64,000 nucleotides of DNA, from assembly GCF_047663525.1 (NCBI RefSeq), contig NC_092613.1, positions 8,519,501-8,583,500 on the forward strand. Reading direction: 5' to 3'. This document shows, piece by piece, positions 11,001 through 31,900 of the stretch. The stretch is from Anas platyrhynchos. Its lineage: Eukaryota; Chordata; Aves; Anseriformes; Anatidae. A program made the translations under genes and the position numbers. The notes beneath the pieces are model-generated. The model saw nothing but the letters and a program-made list of their open reading frames with translations, did not search any database and had not been told where the DNA came from. Position 1 is the stretch's first letter. Each line of letters starts with the position of its first letter.

Positions 11001-14000
11001 GGCTGCCTTCGAGGTGGAGCCACTGGCCTCTACATGGCTAAATCAGCCATCCTCTGTGAATAAGAGAGAAGTGGTACGGGTTATCACACGGCTAAAGCAG
11101 GGCATGGTAAATCCTGGGACAGAGCCCAGGATGGACACAGGCACTGTGCAGCAGTCTGACAGCACCACACAGCTCTGCTACCTGGCAGATCTACCCGAGG
11201 CAATAACGAAGCCACTTGGTACTGGAGGTTACTCGGTTTTATTCACCTTCCCCACAGGAAATTACACTTCCAGGACAGATGTAAGAAACATTACAGTAGT
11301 AACTTTGCATATTAGCCACGATAAATACTTCTAGCTCTGATAAAATGCCTTCCACTGCCTCCCTGAGGGTCGGAGAGCAGACGAGAGCACACTCGTGTCA
11401 GTACAAGTGAGGTGGATACGTACAAACGCACAAGCACGTAGATTAAAACCTGGCAGCCAGGATGGCCTAAAGCAGCTGCTGCTCACTCCATGGCTTGGAG
11501 CAAAGCAAATGATCTCAAGGGAGCTGAGCCACAACGCTCAGTGCCCGCTCTGCTCGGCTGCAGCGTTTTTGGAGGCTGCAATGGATGTGCCAGCCAGGCC
11601 GGGCAGTTTGTCTTGTAACCCAACCAGTGCTGTTTTGCAATAAGGAAACAGCACAGCTGTCACGCTGACAATTAACAATAAGCATCAGCAGTTTGATCCA
11701 GCATTCAGGAAACTCAGACCCCACATTCTTTCCATTTGCAATTGGAAAAAAAAAATAAAAATCTGAACAGCTTTCCTGACAGCAACACCCAAAACCATCC
11801 TCAGATAAGAGTTAATTCACAAGAACTGCCCACATGCTGTTTTCTCAAGCAAAACACCAAGATAAAGACAGAATTTGTACAGGAATCAAGGAAGTTGGAC
11901 CAAGCTCCCTTCCAAGGAATCTTTTTTTTCTTCTTTTTAACAAAGGGAAAACAAACACTTTAAGCACAGAGTTAGAAAAGCAATTTTTCAAAGCTGGCAT
12001 ATACATTCATTTTCTAAACACAGCTCCTTTCGGTTCAGAGTATAAAGGCAAAGCTGAGCGGGTCGGTAAGGCTCGACTTTTGGCCTGTAGGCATTTTTCT
12101 CTTATTTGATTCTAAATTAATGCTACTCAGCACAGGAACAACCTGATGACTTATCAGATTTATTGCCGGCTCCCCCCACCCAGGTTCTTCCTGCTTTTCC
12201 CCCAGTCTTCACCATTAACTCTGAAGCCTGTGGAGGCAGGCAGGGTCAGGAGGAAGGCCCCAGAGCTCGCATCGTGACCCGCTGGGCAATTCCAGGGAAA
12301 GCCCCGGCACCGTGCGAGGCGCTTCCCCAACACCCGAGCTGACGTTTTGTGCGCTTCTGCAGCTTTGGCAGGACAGTCCTGCAGCTTCATCATAAAAACA
12401 GCTCCTCTGCAGCATGATTAAGGATGCCATAAAGCCAAGGAACAGGAAAGATACATCTAAGATCGATCGTCAGATCAAAATTGGCCCTTTTTATCCCAAG
12501 AAATGCATACAGTTACTGGCTGTGCAGAAAGGCCGGGGAGTATCATTGAAGAACAGTTGGAAGAGCTTCACTTTGAGGATAAAGTGCAAAATCTGACTTC
12601 TGGCAAAACCAAAATCTGTTCATCCAAATCTCCAATTACATTCCAGCAGGAGTACTGAGACGTGGAGGAACACCACCCGGGCAGAAACCTTTCTCCCTCC
12701 GTTTCAGCAGAAGCTGTGCCTGGGTTCCCCCAGCCTCCAGGCAAAACCCAGGCACAATCTCCCAGCCAAACCTTAATCTTCTTTTCTTGATTTGCCAGGA
12801 AATGGGACTGGCTACCACTTTACTTTCTTTACACTAAACTCAGTTCTTCTCTGAATTTGAAGGCAACACACCAGCAGCCAAGAGGATTTGCCGGCAGCCC
12901 CAGGGCAGCAACACCCAACACCCGCCTTTGCGGCAGCATGGGTACAAAGCCCAAAGCTTCCCAGGGCCACAACGTTTCCAAGGATAAGTAAAAGCAGGCT
13001 GGAGCTCGGGGGGCATCCTGAGCACACGGGGAACAGCGTGGCACTGTGCAGGGAAGCCAGGCACGGCGCCTGCCCAGAGCCATCCCACAGGGAAACAGCA
13101 CGCTGTACAGTCAGGTCCACAAAAATAAACGGCGACAAACTTCTACAAGACAGAAACATCAACGCTGCACGTCCTGCATGGGGAGAAGCATCTGCTAAGC
13201 CCAGTGAGGGGTCGCGCCAGGGGACGGCCTCGAGGCCAGTGGGGCGAGGGCACCCCCGGCAGCAGCAAGGTCTCCTCCGCCCGCCTCACTCAGAGGCCGA
13301 GAGCGAGCCCGGGGTCTCCTGGGTGATGCTGGCTGCTGGCTCCCTGGAGAGGGGCGACAGACAAGAGAACGTCCTCCCGTTGTGGTGGGAGAGAAGCCAG
13401 CCCTGCCCTGCTCACCCCAAAGGTGCCCCCGCGGGGCCGTGACAGCGAGGAGGCGGTGGCGATGCCACCAGCACAGCAAGGCTCGTTCACAAAGCTGCTT
13501 TCCAAGCGTGCTCCCCACAGCACAAACCAGAGCCCCCTTGCCATGCAGCTCACTTTGAGACACAGGCATGCAGCACCAGATGCCTCCTGCGAGGCCCCGT
13601 TACGGCAGCACCCCAAGGCTGACAGTGGGGACGGGACATGGACGGGACTCGGGGTGCTCAGGGCAAATTCCAGCACCCTGCTCTGGGGCCATGCACGTGC
13701 ACCAGCGGGAGCCCTGCAGAGCAGTGGTTCCCCCTCCACAAGGGATTTTTACACAGCCAGACCTCCTGCCCCGAGCAGCCGCCTTTCCCCAAAGCTCTTT
13801 CCATGCACCTCGAGTCCAGAGGCCTACCCGCTAACCACAACACGCAAGCTCTTGTCAGCGGTACTCACAGGCAAGCACTTCCCACTGGAGGCTGCAAAGG
13901 AAAAAGAAACAGCACAGGAGAGCTCGTAGTGCATTTTCGAGGTGGTTTGGGAGCAATAGGAACAGCACCGAAGCCGGTTGAGGAATGAAGTGAAGCAACC

Positions 14001-14916
14001 CAAGGGGCTCAGGGCAGGGAGGGCGCCGCGGCCTGGTGGGACAGCCGCTGCCACAAGCCATGCACGCCGCCTGCAAGCCATGGACTTGCCCACTTCTGCC
14101 TCCCCTGAGCCACAAATGCTGGACACAGGCTCTGCACTGACCCCTCCTGCAGTCTGGGGCCAGGAACTGACACATGGGGCTGACAACAAGCGGGGCCAGC
14201 AGCTGTCCTGCTGCAAGGAGCTGCACCGAGGGGAACCCAGCCAGGAGCCCCTGTGCCTCCTCTGCCTCATGTGAGGGGAGGTGGCATGCAGCCTGTTCTG
14301 CCTCCCAGGCACACAAAGACTCCTAACTTAGCAAAGAGAGACAACTTCTAATGAGCAAAGAAGCAAACAGGGCTTCACATGCAATCCCAATAAGGTCCTA
14401 CGTGCTGGGCCCAGGAGCTGGACTCGATGATCCTCGTGGCTCCCTTCCAGCTCGGGATATTCTGTGACTCCCTCGTTCTTTCAAGCCAAAAGAAATGCCA
14501 GCTGCCAAAAACCAAGCAGCCCCCAAACACCAGAAGCCCAAACTTTGCTTAACCACCTACTGATGGGATCTGTAGGAAAACGGGCTCCATCACCATGAAC
14601 ACAAAGCCTTCCCAACCTGCTGTGCTACAGCTAGAGCAACACTCTGCTGTCACTGTTAAACCCTACCAAACCTGGACAGAGAACTCTTCATCTGTAGCTC
14701 TTCCCAGACAAGTTCTTGCTGGAAAGCAAGATGCTACCCAGAACCAACCACCCTACAAAAACCCCGTGGTGCTGACAGGAACTTGCCTGCATGGAGCCTG
14801 ATTTTGTAACCCTCTGACACCACAACTCCAGTTTAGCGGGGTGATTTATTATCATTATTATTTTAAACAGGGCACCTAATCCAGCATGATTTTTGAGGGG
14901 AATCAGTGGCAGCATC
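8093..14916 (-). other. PFKFB2: probable long PFKFB2 3' UTR
   Basis: There are 6.8 kb without a supportable coding exon between the PFKFB2 stop and the AATAAA at 8087. Long 3' UTRs are known for mammalian PFKFB2. Other minus-strand AATAAA hexamers at 14845-14850 and 12159-12164 could give shorter mRNAs. A CR1 fragment lies at 14405-14474. ORFs here on either strand lack domain signatures. Confidence 0.5.
14405..14474 (+). mobile_element. CR1 LINE fragment, 3' end, plus orientation
   Basis: The plus strand reads GAGCTGGACTCGATGATCC, then CTCCCTTCCAGCTCGGGAT and ATTCTGTGACTCC. This matches the conserved CR1 3' terminus, including the start of its terminal ATTCTGTG-type repeat. It is antisense to PFKFB2, inside the probable 3' UTR. 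Confidence 0.82.
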
Positions 14917-23947
<9,031 letters not shown>

Positions 23948-23965
23948 GGCCCCGCCGCGCGCTGC

Positions 23966-23984
23966 ATGCAAATGAGATGCAAAT
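23966..23984 (+). promoter_or_regulatory. tandem octamer (POU) motifs
   Basis: Two perfect ATGCAAAT octamers lie at 23966-23973 and 23977-23984 with 11-bp spacing, in a larger duplicated ATGCAAATGA unit. They lie 19-37 bp upstream of the PFKFB2 ATG and may fall in its 5' UTR. Confidence 0.8.
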
Positions 23985-24033
23985 GACCCGCACACCGCGC
24001 GGGGCCGAGCGGGCGGCGCGAAGGCGCCCCGCG

Positions 24034-24041
24034 TGACGTCA
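24034..24041. promoter_or_regulatory. CRE palindrome TGACGTCA
   Basis: A perfect 8-bp cAMP-response element (CREB/ATF site) lies in the shared promoter. Confidence 0.8.
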
Positions 24042-24140
24042 CAAAGGGGGGCGTGCCCGCCGCGCGAATCAAACCGAGGCTCGGCGGCCGCGCGCGCGCC
24101 CTCCCCCCCCCCCCGCCGGCCCCGCGATGGCGGCGCCCTG

Positions 24141-24145
24141 ATTGG
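24141..24145 (-). promoter_or_regulatory. CCAAT box (minus strand)
   Basis: The plus strand reads TGATTGGCC, an inverted CCAAT box facing PFKFB2 (NF-Y type). Confidence 0.6.
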
Positions 24146-24187
24146 CCGCAGCCCCTCGCGGGGCCGGGTGCCGGCGTCGCCCCGCGG

Positions 24188-24192
24188 CCAAT
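24188..24192 (+). promoter_or_regulatory. CCAAT box (plus strand)
   Basis: GCGGCCAATGA is a direct CCAAT box 122 bp before the YOD1 ATG. Confidence 0.6.
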
Positions 24193-24211
24193 GACGGGGC
24201 GCGGAGGGAGA

Positions 24212-24221
24212 TCTCGCGAGA
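24212..24221. promoter_or_regulatory. TCTCGCGAGA palindromic core-promoter motif
   Basis: This perfect 10-bp palindrome is known from CpG-island, often bidirectional, TATA-less promoters (the CGCG element, bound by BANP). Confidence 0.8.
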
Positions 24222-24239
24222 GCGGGCGGGGGGAACGGG

Positions 24240-24246
24240 CCGGAAG
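24240..24246 (+). promoter_or_regulatory. ETS-type site CCGGAAG
   Basis: CCGGAAG is followed by a second GCGGAAG; this is a typical ETS/GABP cluster near a YOD1 transcription start. Confidence 0.55.
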
Positions 24247-24313
24247 CGGAAGCGGCGGCCAGTCGGGGCGGCGGAGGCGGTGGCGGCGGCAGCGCGGGGC
24301 GGCCCCGCGCACG

Positions 24314-24521
24314 ATGCTGCGGCTGCGCTGCAAGGCCCGGGGCGGCAGCCAGCCGCTGCCCGGCCTCACCGCCCACTCCCGCCTCCGCGACATGCAGGCC
24401 ACTCTCGCCGCCCTCACCGGCGTCCCCGCCCCGGCCCAGCGCCTCCTCCTCGGCTTCCCCCCGCGGAGCCTCGACCTCAGCGACGGCGAGCGGCGGCTGG
24501 GAGACCTCGGCATCCACTCGG
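24314..24521 (+). CDS. YOD1: YOD1 exon 1: UBX-like domain
   Basis: This 208-nt exon encodes [20 protein letters not shown] through LGDLGIHS. The donor is TCGG|GTGAGG. The ATG context ACGATGC has A at -3. Confidence 0.88.
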
Positions 24522-25470
24522 GTGAGGGCGGTGGCGCCTCGGCTCCGCGGGCCTGGCCGAGCTGCTGCCGGGACGGGCCGGGCTCTCCTCTTCCTTCGGG
24601 GCAGCTCTGCGGGGCCGGGGAAGGCGGGGGGCGGGCTGTGGCCGAGGTGTCTTCGGAGGGGACGAGGCAAGAGAGCGCGGTGACGGGCTGCTTGGGTTCC
24701 CCCCCCGGCAGCATGGTTAGCTCCCACCCGCGTGACCCTCTCAACCCCTCTCTCTCCTGACAGGGGACACGCTCATCGTCGAGGAGGATCCATCCAAGCC
24801 CGGCGCTGACCCACCTGCGGTTGCAAAAAGACCCATGGCCAACTCGGTCAGGGAAGCGGTGCCGGTGCTGGCACGGAGGGTGGTGCCGGCAGATAACTCC
24901 TGTCTGTTCACCAGCGTGTACTATGTGGTGGAGGGGGGCGTGTACGACCCCGGCTGCGCTCCAGAGATGCGCAGCCTGATAGCGCAGATAGTAGCGAGCG
25001 ATCCCGAGTCTTACTGTGAGGCCGTGCTAGGGAAAACCAACAGGGAGTACTGCGACTGGATCCGGAGAGAAGAAACCTGGGGAGGAGCCATCGAAGTGTC
25101 CATTTTATCCAAGTTCTACCAGTGTGAAATCTGCGTGGTGGACACGCAGACCGTCCGAATCGACCGCTTTGGGGAAGATGCGGGTTACACCAAGCGGGTC
25201 CTGTTGATTTACGATGGGATTCACTACGACCCCCTTGAGCGTAGGATCCCTGACTCAGACGTTCCTCCCCAGACCATTTTCTCTACCACTGACGATGTTG
25301 TTCTTGCACAAGCCTTGGAGTTAGCAGATGAAGCCCGACGGAAGAGGCAGTTTACTGATGTGAACCGCTTCACGCTGCGCTGCATGGTGTGCCAGAAGGG
25401 ACTGACAGGACAAGTGGAAGCCAGAGAACACGCCAAGGAGACGGGACACACCAACTTCGGGGAAGTGTGA
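24314..25470 (+). CDS. YOD1: ubiquitin thioesterase OTU1 (YOD1)
   Basis: YOD1 is an OTU-family deubiquitinase that works with the p97/VCP segregase in ER-associated degradation. The coding exons are 24314-24521 and 24764-25470 (phase 1 junction), giving 304 residues. The N-terminal UBX-like fold (residues about 1-75) binds p97 in the family; [19 protein letters not shown] and [14 protein letters not shown] are seen. The OTU domain follows, with catalytic Cys116 in PADNSC and His223 in [10 protein letters not shown]-terminal C2H2 zinc finger has CMVC and then H...H in REHAKETGH. The protein is shorter than human because the human N-terminal extension is absent. The ATG at 24314 aligns with an internal Met of the human protein; in-frame upstream ATGs at 24053 and 24191 have no resemblance to the human extension. 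PFKFB2 lies head-to-head upstream. Confidence 0.95.
24764..25470 (+). CDS. YOD1: YOD1 exon 2: OTU domain and zinc finger
   Basis: This 707-nt exon, with acceptor ctgacAG|GGGAC, carries the whole OTU domain, the zinc finger and the stop (TGA at 25468). It ends [10 protein letters not shown], the same C-terminus as in mammals. Confidence 0.95.
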
Positions 25471-27865
25471 CAGCTGCATGAGGATGGGTACAGCTACTAC
25501 CTCACTGATCCAGAATAAGATTCTGGATTTCCAGATAAGCTGTATGTAATCATAAAATTCCGTTCACAGAGCTTGAAAAGCGCATTAACTTAACGATGGC
25601 CGAGGTGCACAGGTTTGCTGTGGTTAGTGACTTTGCCAGCTGGTTTGAAATAGGTATCTTCTCGCATGCTAATTTATAGTACTCTGGCAGGTGGTATACA
25701 CTGGCAGCTAAAACCTGATTCCTGAAATAATCTTTCCTTTGTGTGTCTGCTCTGAGCAGGCATACAAAACCAGGCTTCAACACTAACATAACAACGTAGC
25801 CTCTCAGTTACAGAATTAATCTCTCTGCATTATGTTTTCAGGGTAATTAAATTGATCTAAGGGTTTGGGAAACATCTATTGGCATTGTTTATGCTAAAAA
25901 ACAGACTCTGCACATACAAGCAGACCTCACGGGGGAAACTGCTCACCTTGTGCACAGTTTTTAGTGGAAAGAACATCTCCAAAGCTGCCCTATACTAAGG
26001 TACCATCAGAAATAGAATGTATTGTTTGTGTGAAGTCATGGCTTTAGAGAGAGAAATGGCCTTTAAGCTTTAAGGTAGCCTTCTTAAAATTAACGAGTAG
26101 TTGGTAAAGTGTTGAATAAACTTATTAATCCTCCATAGGTAGTTTTTAGTTGCTTGAAAAATAACTATCAACCCCTTGGTGTTTACACTGCATCGGAACA
26201 TAGGCATGTTTCTTGAAATTCTTGGATTCTTCTTTATAATATCTCAACTTCTGGCAAGAGGGCAATAGAGTAGCTAGGGAAGTAACTTAATTTGTATCTG
26301 TTACATATATTCAAACAGATTTGGCTTGGGTGTAGCTGATCTCACGGCCACAGTGTTACTGAGCTGTAGCAGATTCCAAATACTGTAAATTAGCACTTTA
26401 AGGTATGGTTCTCATTCTTTCCAGGTAAGACGTTTTGCCCTTTTTACAAGGGCAGAGTGCTAATCCAGAAGGGAGGCTCAAGGTTTCTTCATCTGCATTC
26501 TGCCTTAATGCGTTTGATTTGTCACTGATGACTGTTCAGCAGCAAGACTTTAATTCTGATAATGAAGGGTGCAGTTTAATTGCCAGAACAAAACAAGCTG
26601 GGTAAACTGCCCTACTTCTCGTACTACTCAGAATCAGGGAGGTTGGAATTGGTTTAATAAATCTTACCTCACAGGAAGGTTGTGAGGCTTAACAGTAAGT
26701 GCTTTGAGGCCTTTTAAAAGGTGCTGTAAAGGTGCATATTACTGAAAGGGATTTTCTTTTTAATGCCTGTGTAATAAGTGCTTGTTTTTAATGAATTTTA
26801 AAGTACTCTTAGCCTTCTATTCTTTGCCACTCTGTTTTGAGTTCTTTCTCTTGCACTTCTCCAAATGGGGAGCAAAGAGGTTCGTTTTCATTTTGAGGCA
26901 GAAATAAGCCCACTTTCCTAATGGGATCAGCCTAGCTAGCTTTAAAGGCCTCTGTTGGGTAAGGCATCTAGCTAAACTCCTGGTGCAGCAAAAACTTACT
27001 TTCTGCAGGAAGCGTGTTCAACTGAAGTTCTCGGCTGAGGTTGAAATACCTTAAAATACCGAAGGGGTCTTACTGAAAATGGAACATAATTATGTAAGTG
27101 CTTTGCTAAAGCAAATCATGAATAATTAAGGATTAATTGCCAAAAGCACTGAGGACCAAGTTTCTTTTCAATTCAGTATTAAAGTAGATATTCACACTAT
27201 TGGGAGTTCCCAACAGAAAACCACTTAGCTTCCAGTGTTAAACCCCACTTTGCTTAGCCTATCATGAGGAAAAAAAAACAAAAAACCTGTAGAAGCTGAT
27301 GCTTTTATGAACCTAAAGAAATAACCTGACAGTTCAAAGGAACTTGAAGATTACACTGTGTTAAAACTACTTGAGATGCAATGCTGTCTAGGAATGAGAC
27401 CAAGAGACTATCAATCCTAAATCATGTTCTCAGCTTTCACACTGAAGAGGTGAGGCGCCTTGGACAAGGAGCTGTTCCTCACCACTTGCCACCTGTAAAA
27501 CGGACAGAATACCTACCTCAGAGAGGTGCACAAGGTGACTATCTTTGGGTGTCTTTGAAGCAAAAGTGCTGTAGAAGTGGAAGTATTTATTGTCTGCCAT
27601 GTTTGCAAATGTGTTGACGTTTGGGAGCAACATTTAGATTTTTTTAGCTTTGTATCTTGGATGGATTTCTGAAAGTGTGTAAAAACATTTTTTGGGATAT
27701 TTCTCAGTTGCAGTATTTTTAAATTTAAACTTAGTTTTATTTAATCCAGAGTGTTTAGCTTTGCTTTATTGTATTTGCATAGCAAATCCACTAACAGAGT
27801 GCGAGTTCCATCTGAGGGCGATGTGTCAGTATCACTGCGTGGATGTTTTCCTTAGTTGCCTAGCC

Positions 27866-27871
27866 AATAAA
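27866..27871 (+). terminator. YOD1: candidate YOD1 polyadenylation signal
   Basis: CCAATAAAGAG gives a 3' UTR of about 2.4 kb. Alternatives lie at 28509 and 28897. Confidence 0.4.
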
Positions 27872-28896
27872 GAGATTTTGGTTAAAAAAAATACCAACTG
27901 AACTGCTGTAATTCATCTGTGTAAGAGCTGATGCTGTTACAGGCTGACACACTGTTCTGAAGAACAAGTAACAAGGGGATAGTGGTGGAGTTGGCAAACC
28001 TTGTGTAGTTCTGAACTCTCCTGAACAGAACGCATTTAAAGGACAACTCCCCTTTAAAAAAAAAAAAAAAGATTGTGAAAGTTAGGGATTTTTTTAATAT
28101 CTTCTTACCAGCATTTATCTGTCCTTAATGGTACAGTTATGGAAGTGTCACAAAAGTGGCATCCTGGTACTAAAAGGATGGGTTTCTAAACATCACTAAT
28201 ACATTGGCACTGATCAGTTATTAATTGTGCAGCCAGGTCTCAGTTACAGGTGTTTAAGAGCAGATGCCTTGTGGGGCACAGGCTCAGTCCAGAAAGCCTG
28301 CAAGACGTGGCTCTGTCCTTACTGTTACCACTTATTCCCATAAAAATTTAAAGCAAGCACTAATTTCCTTGCTGAATACTTCAGCACATAGGTCAATAAT
28401 TAAATGGGCCCTGGAAACAAATTTTTACTTTGGGGGTTGGTTTGCTGAAAGCTGGGTTATTAATGCTGTTTTTACTGGGCAATACAGGTGTTGTGTTTTT
28501 TTTGCCTAAATAAAGAATTTCAGTTTCCTGCTGCTAGTCTGGCCCTTTCACCAGCACTAAATTCCTTTAACTAAAGAGGAGCCTAACACACTCGAATCAC
28601 GTGGCCTTTCACGAGCATTTTACATTGTATGAAGAGATGCACATCTCATGGTCCTAACAGCACTTTAAAAGCCTGGCCGAGCTGACACGTTTAGCAGACG
28701 TCGAGCAAGGACTTTCACTGATGACAGTAGTGCGTGTTCCCGTTGCAGCAGCGAGCGGTGTGAGCAAATGTTCCTACAAATCTTACCGATGTAACCCAGT
28801 GGTACAACCTTCTGCTTTGTGTCATCAGCTCAGATTGTTGGGAATAACAGACTTCCTTAAACACGTACCCCGAACTGCAGAAATTGTTGATGCACC

Positions 28897-28902
28897 AATA
28901 AA
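28897..28902 (+). terminator. YOD1: candidate distal YOD1 polyadenylation signal
   Basis: CCAATAAACG is followed by the T/G-rich TTGTTTAGTGTAGTCTC, a good downstream element. Confidence 0.45.
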
Positions 28903-31900
28903 CGACTGATGCATGCGTACTTGTTTAGTGTAGTCTCTGTCTCAGTTCTTGAATTTTGTTTTTTTACCCTATTCACTCCTGTTCACCAGTGTATTTAAGG
29001 CCTTCGCACCTATATAATGCAGTCTTGGAGTAATTTACGTCTGCTTTCCCCTATCTTGTTCCTTTTTTCCTTTGACACTGAGAGGCAGTCCCATCGGGAG
29101 GGACTCAGCCTCGCAGCCTGCTCAGGCCTTCTTCTCTTTCAACTTGTTCAACAGCAGCATTGTTTTTAACAGTAAAACACTTCCTCTGTGTACCCTGTCA
29201 GGCATCAAGCAGAACAACTCCTGAAGGTTTTACATACCTCCCCAGTCATTCACGCAGTTACGTGTATAAGTCATTAAACAAGAGTTCAGGAAATTTTCTC
29301 TTTGTGACATTCCCGTGCATTTCATGGGAGCAATCGCCCAAAAGGCCAGCCACAGGAGGAAGTGGGCACTGCTCTGAATTCCCCAGGCGCTGCTGCCAGC
29401 AGGTGGGTTGCTGGCTGCCTGTGCGCCTCTGCAACTTGGATTGTAGAAGCAGCTCCTTTGCCATGCCCTTAACAAGAACCAGTTCTTTATGTTTCTTTCA
29501 GGGAAAGGGAACAAATTCTGCTAAAGCAAAATAGAGGCATTTGGGAATGGATTTTTGTTGTAGACTTCAAGGGATATTACAGCATAGCATGAACAGAACA
29601 GCGTGGGTGCTGCCTGTTAGCCCAGGGAAACACGAGGGATGCTGCACATCCTCGGAGCTGACAGCACCTGACTGCCTCCCCTGTTCCTATTTCTTTCTTT
29701 GAGAGCAGAAATTACACACGGTTTGTGATAATGACCGCAATGTTTTCGTATCAACTCAACAAGCACACACAACAGCAGAGAGAGAAATTGGATTCCTGAG
29801 TCCTGAGTAAAGTTACATAAAAAGGACGACGGGGGAGAGGAGGAAAGGGCCATCTCGTGACGTGGCACAGGAGCAGTTCCTCCATTCACATCTCCTCGTG
29901 TGCACTCACAGCAGGGTTTGCTCGTGGCGTTTTTGGAAGTGTGTCCCGTGTGCCCACCCCAGTTTTCGTAGTGACCTGTTCAGGACTATCACAGCGCAGC
30001 AATCATGATCGGCTGTGGGGTGACAAAGCCCTTGTCAAACTGCGCTCCCAGCCCAGGAACACAGCAGGCGTTGTTCTGACCGCCTGTGACCTGGGCAATG
30101 TCATTATTTGCTCTAGGATTGAGGAAGCAGGGCCGAGGGCACGGGCACAAACGAAGGAAACTTCTGATTCTTTGCAGAATGTCTCTGCTGACCGCCTTTA
30201 GCGCAGAAACCATGGTGCTGGTGGATTTGGGGGATTTCAGACCTGGGTGCAGAGCTGATGAAGGCATCTGTCTTGGCTGCGCGGCCCAGCAGCCCTCCCC
30301 CTGGCAGGGAAACTCGTTAATAAGAGGAGCACGGAGTTTTCAGCTTGCTTTTTTGAAAATTACAGCTCTGTACCCTACAAATTAAACGTCTGCCTGTGCC
30401 TTGAACGGAGCTACGCCTCCAGCCTCAGACCTGCCATCAGGTTTTGCTCTGCTCTGGACAGGGCAGAATAAAATGACTTTAAATTTGCGGAAATCAAGGT
30501 TGCTTTTTTACTTTTCCAAGTCTGAGCACCAGAATGGATTCTGTAATGACAGAATAGGGGAGTTCACAAAACTAGGTTGTCCAGGACCGCGGTGTCCCTG
30601 TCTATTATTTTTAATTAAAGCCTAGGGGAAGGTGCTGGGGAGCTGTATTACACAGCAAGCCCTGGCTCCTGGTTTCTCAGGTAGAGTTAGTGCTAACCAA
30701 GCTGTGGAAACAGACCCAGACCGCCTCGGCTCTCTGCCCCTCTCCTGTAAGATAGGGATGATAAACAGGGCTCCTTGCTTGGTGGGGATGATAAGCAGGG
30801 CTCCCTGCTCGGTTCACAGCCTCACCAAGGCGCAGTTACTGCTCCGCACTGCTGCATAATACGAGCTATTGATCACCCAGGGTTATTCATAATTAATTTA
30901 TCAGCATACACAGCACTGTACATACAGCTCGGTGTGAGGGAAGTGTTCAGCAGCCCTACACAGACACATGGACGTGGCTGTGCTCACAGGGATCTTTGCG
31001 ACGCCGTACGGATGCGCTTCCTTCAGCGCCAGAACTGAATCACGCCTGCCCTGTTGTTTATGCAGAGGGTGAGGCTCCAGGGGCCTGTCAGCATGCCAAA
31101 GTCCTTCCGTAGCCCTGCCGAGAGTTTTCTTTGCATCACTTGACTACTTGCATATGCCTCATACCACGTACGTGAACTCATGCTTTATTTTGGGTAGTAG
31201 CTATTTTTATTTGTTGGAGGAAGAACACAGAGAGAGACCAGGTTCTTTCCAGGCATCCAGTTCAGAGAAGCTGAGCTTTCTCAGCAGCTCCAGGCTTCTC
31301 TGCATGGATCAGGATATTTTCCTTGATCTATATAGAGCCCACACAGCAGCTCCACATATCCTATTGCATAGGTTTAGGTCCTGGTGCTATCAGCATCACG
31401 CTCTCAGAACACACTTGCCCTGCCCTGGGGCGTTCCTTGCCCTCTGTATCCGTACACACAATACAGAAATATCTGGGTTTGATTTGCTCCCTTGTTACGA
31501 GCAGGCTCAGAACTAAGCACAACTTCACAAAACCATCACAAACCCGACCGCTTAAACCACCACAGCACTGAGCACCACCCCAGGTACCGCTTCCAGCGGC
31601 GTTTGGACTAAGCCTGGCACCTGGCTCCACAACAACCCCTCGTGCCCTGCTGCAGCTCTGGACACATCCACGCACGTTCACAACTCTTACCTTTGCTGCA
31701 GGCCAGGGTGGGAGCACTGAGCAGAGCTGGCACGAGGCTCCCAGGAGCCCCCCCATTTGCTGTGATTTGCCTTTTATCCCACCCGGCCCTTTTGTAACCA
31801 GGCACAGCTGCAGCTTGACGGGGCTGGTGGCAATCTCGGGGCTTCCTGGCTCATCGCCTTCCATCCATCCTACCGCAGCTTTAAATAACTGATGTTTCCA

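Larger units (their letters stand above)
23948..24313. promoter_or_regulatory. divergent CpG-island promoter of PFKFB2 (minus) and YOD1 (plus)
   Basis: Only 366 bp separate the two start codons, and the whole interval is CpG-dense, extending through both first exons (about 23870-24620). It has no obvious TATA box. Recognisable boxes are listed separately. The sequence directly shows the head-to-head arrangement; co-regulation is inferred. Confidence 0.85.
25471..28902 (+). other. YOD1: probable YOD1 3' UTR
   Basis: This AT-rich stretch with no coding exon contains three plus-strand AATAAA hexamers: 27866-27871, 28509-28514 and 28897-28902. The last is followed by TG-rich DNA. A long YOD1 3' UTR is also known in mammals. 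An A15 run lies near 28056. Confidence 0.55.

Noticed and set aside
24053-24313. in-frame upstream extension of YOD1 from ATG 24053 or 24191
   Set aside because: The extension is Arg/Gly-rich translation of the CpG promoter, contains the CCAAT and TCTCGCGAGA elements and does not resemble the mammalian N-terminal extension.
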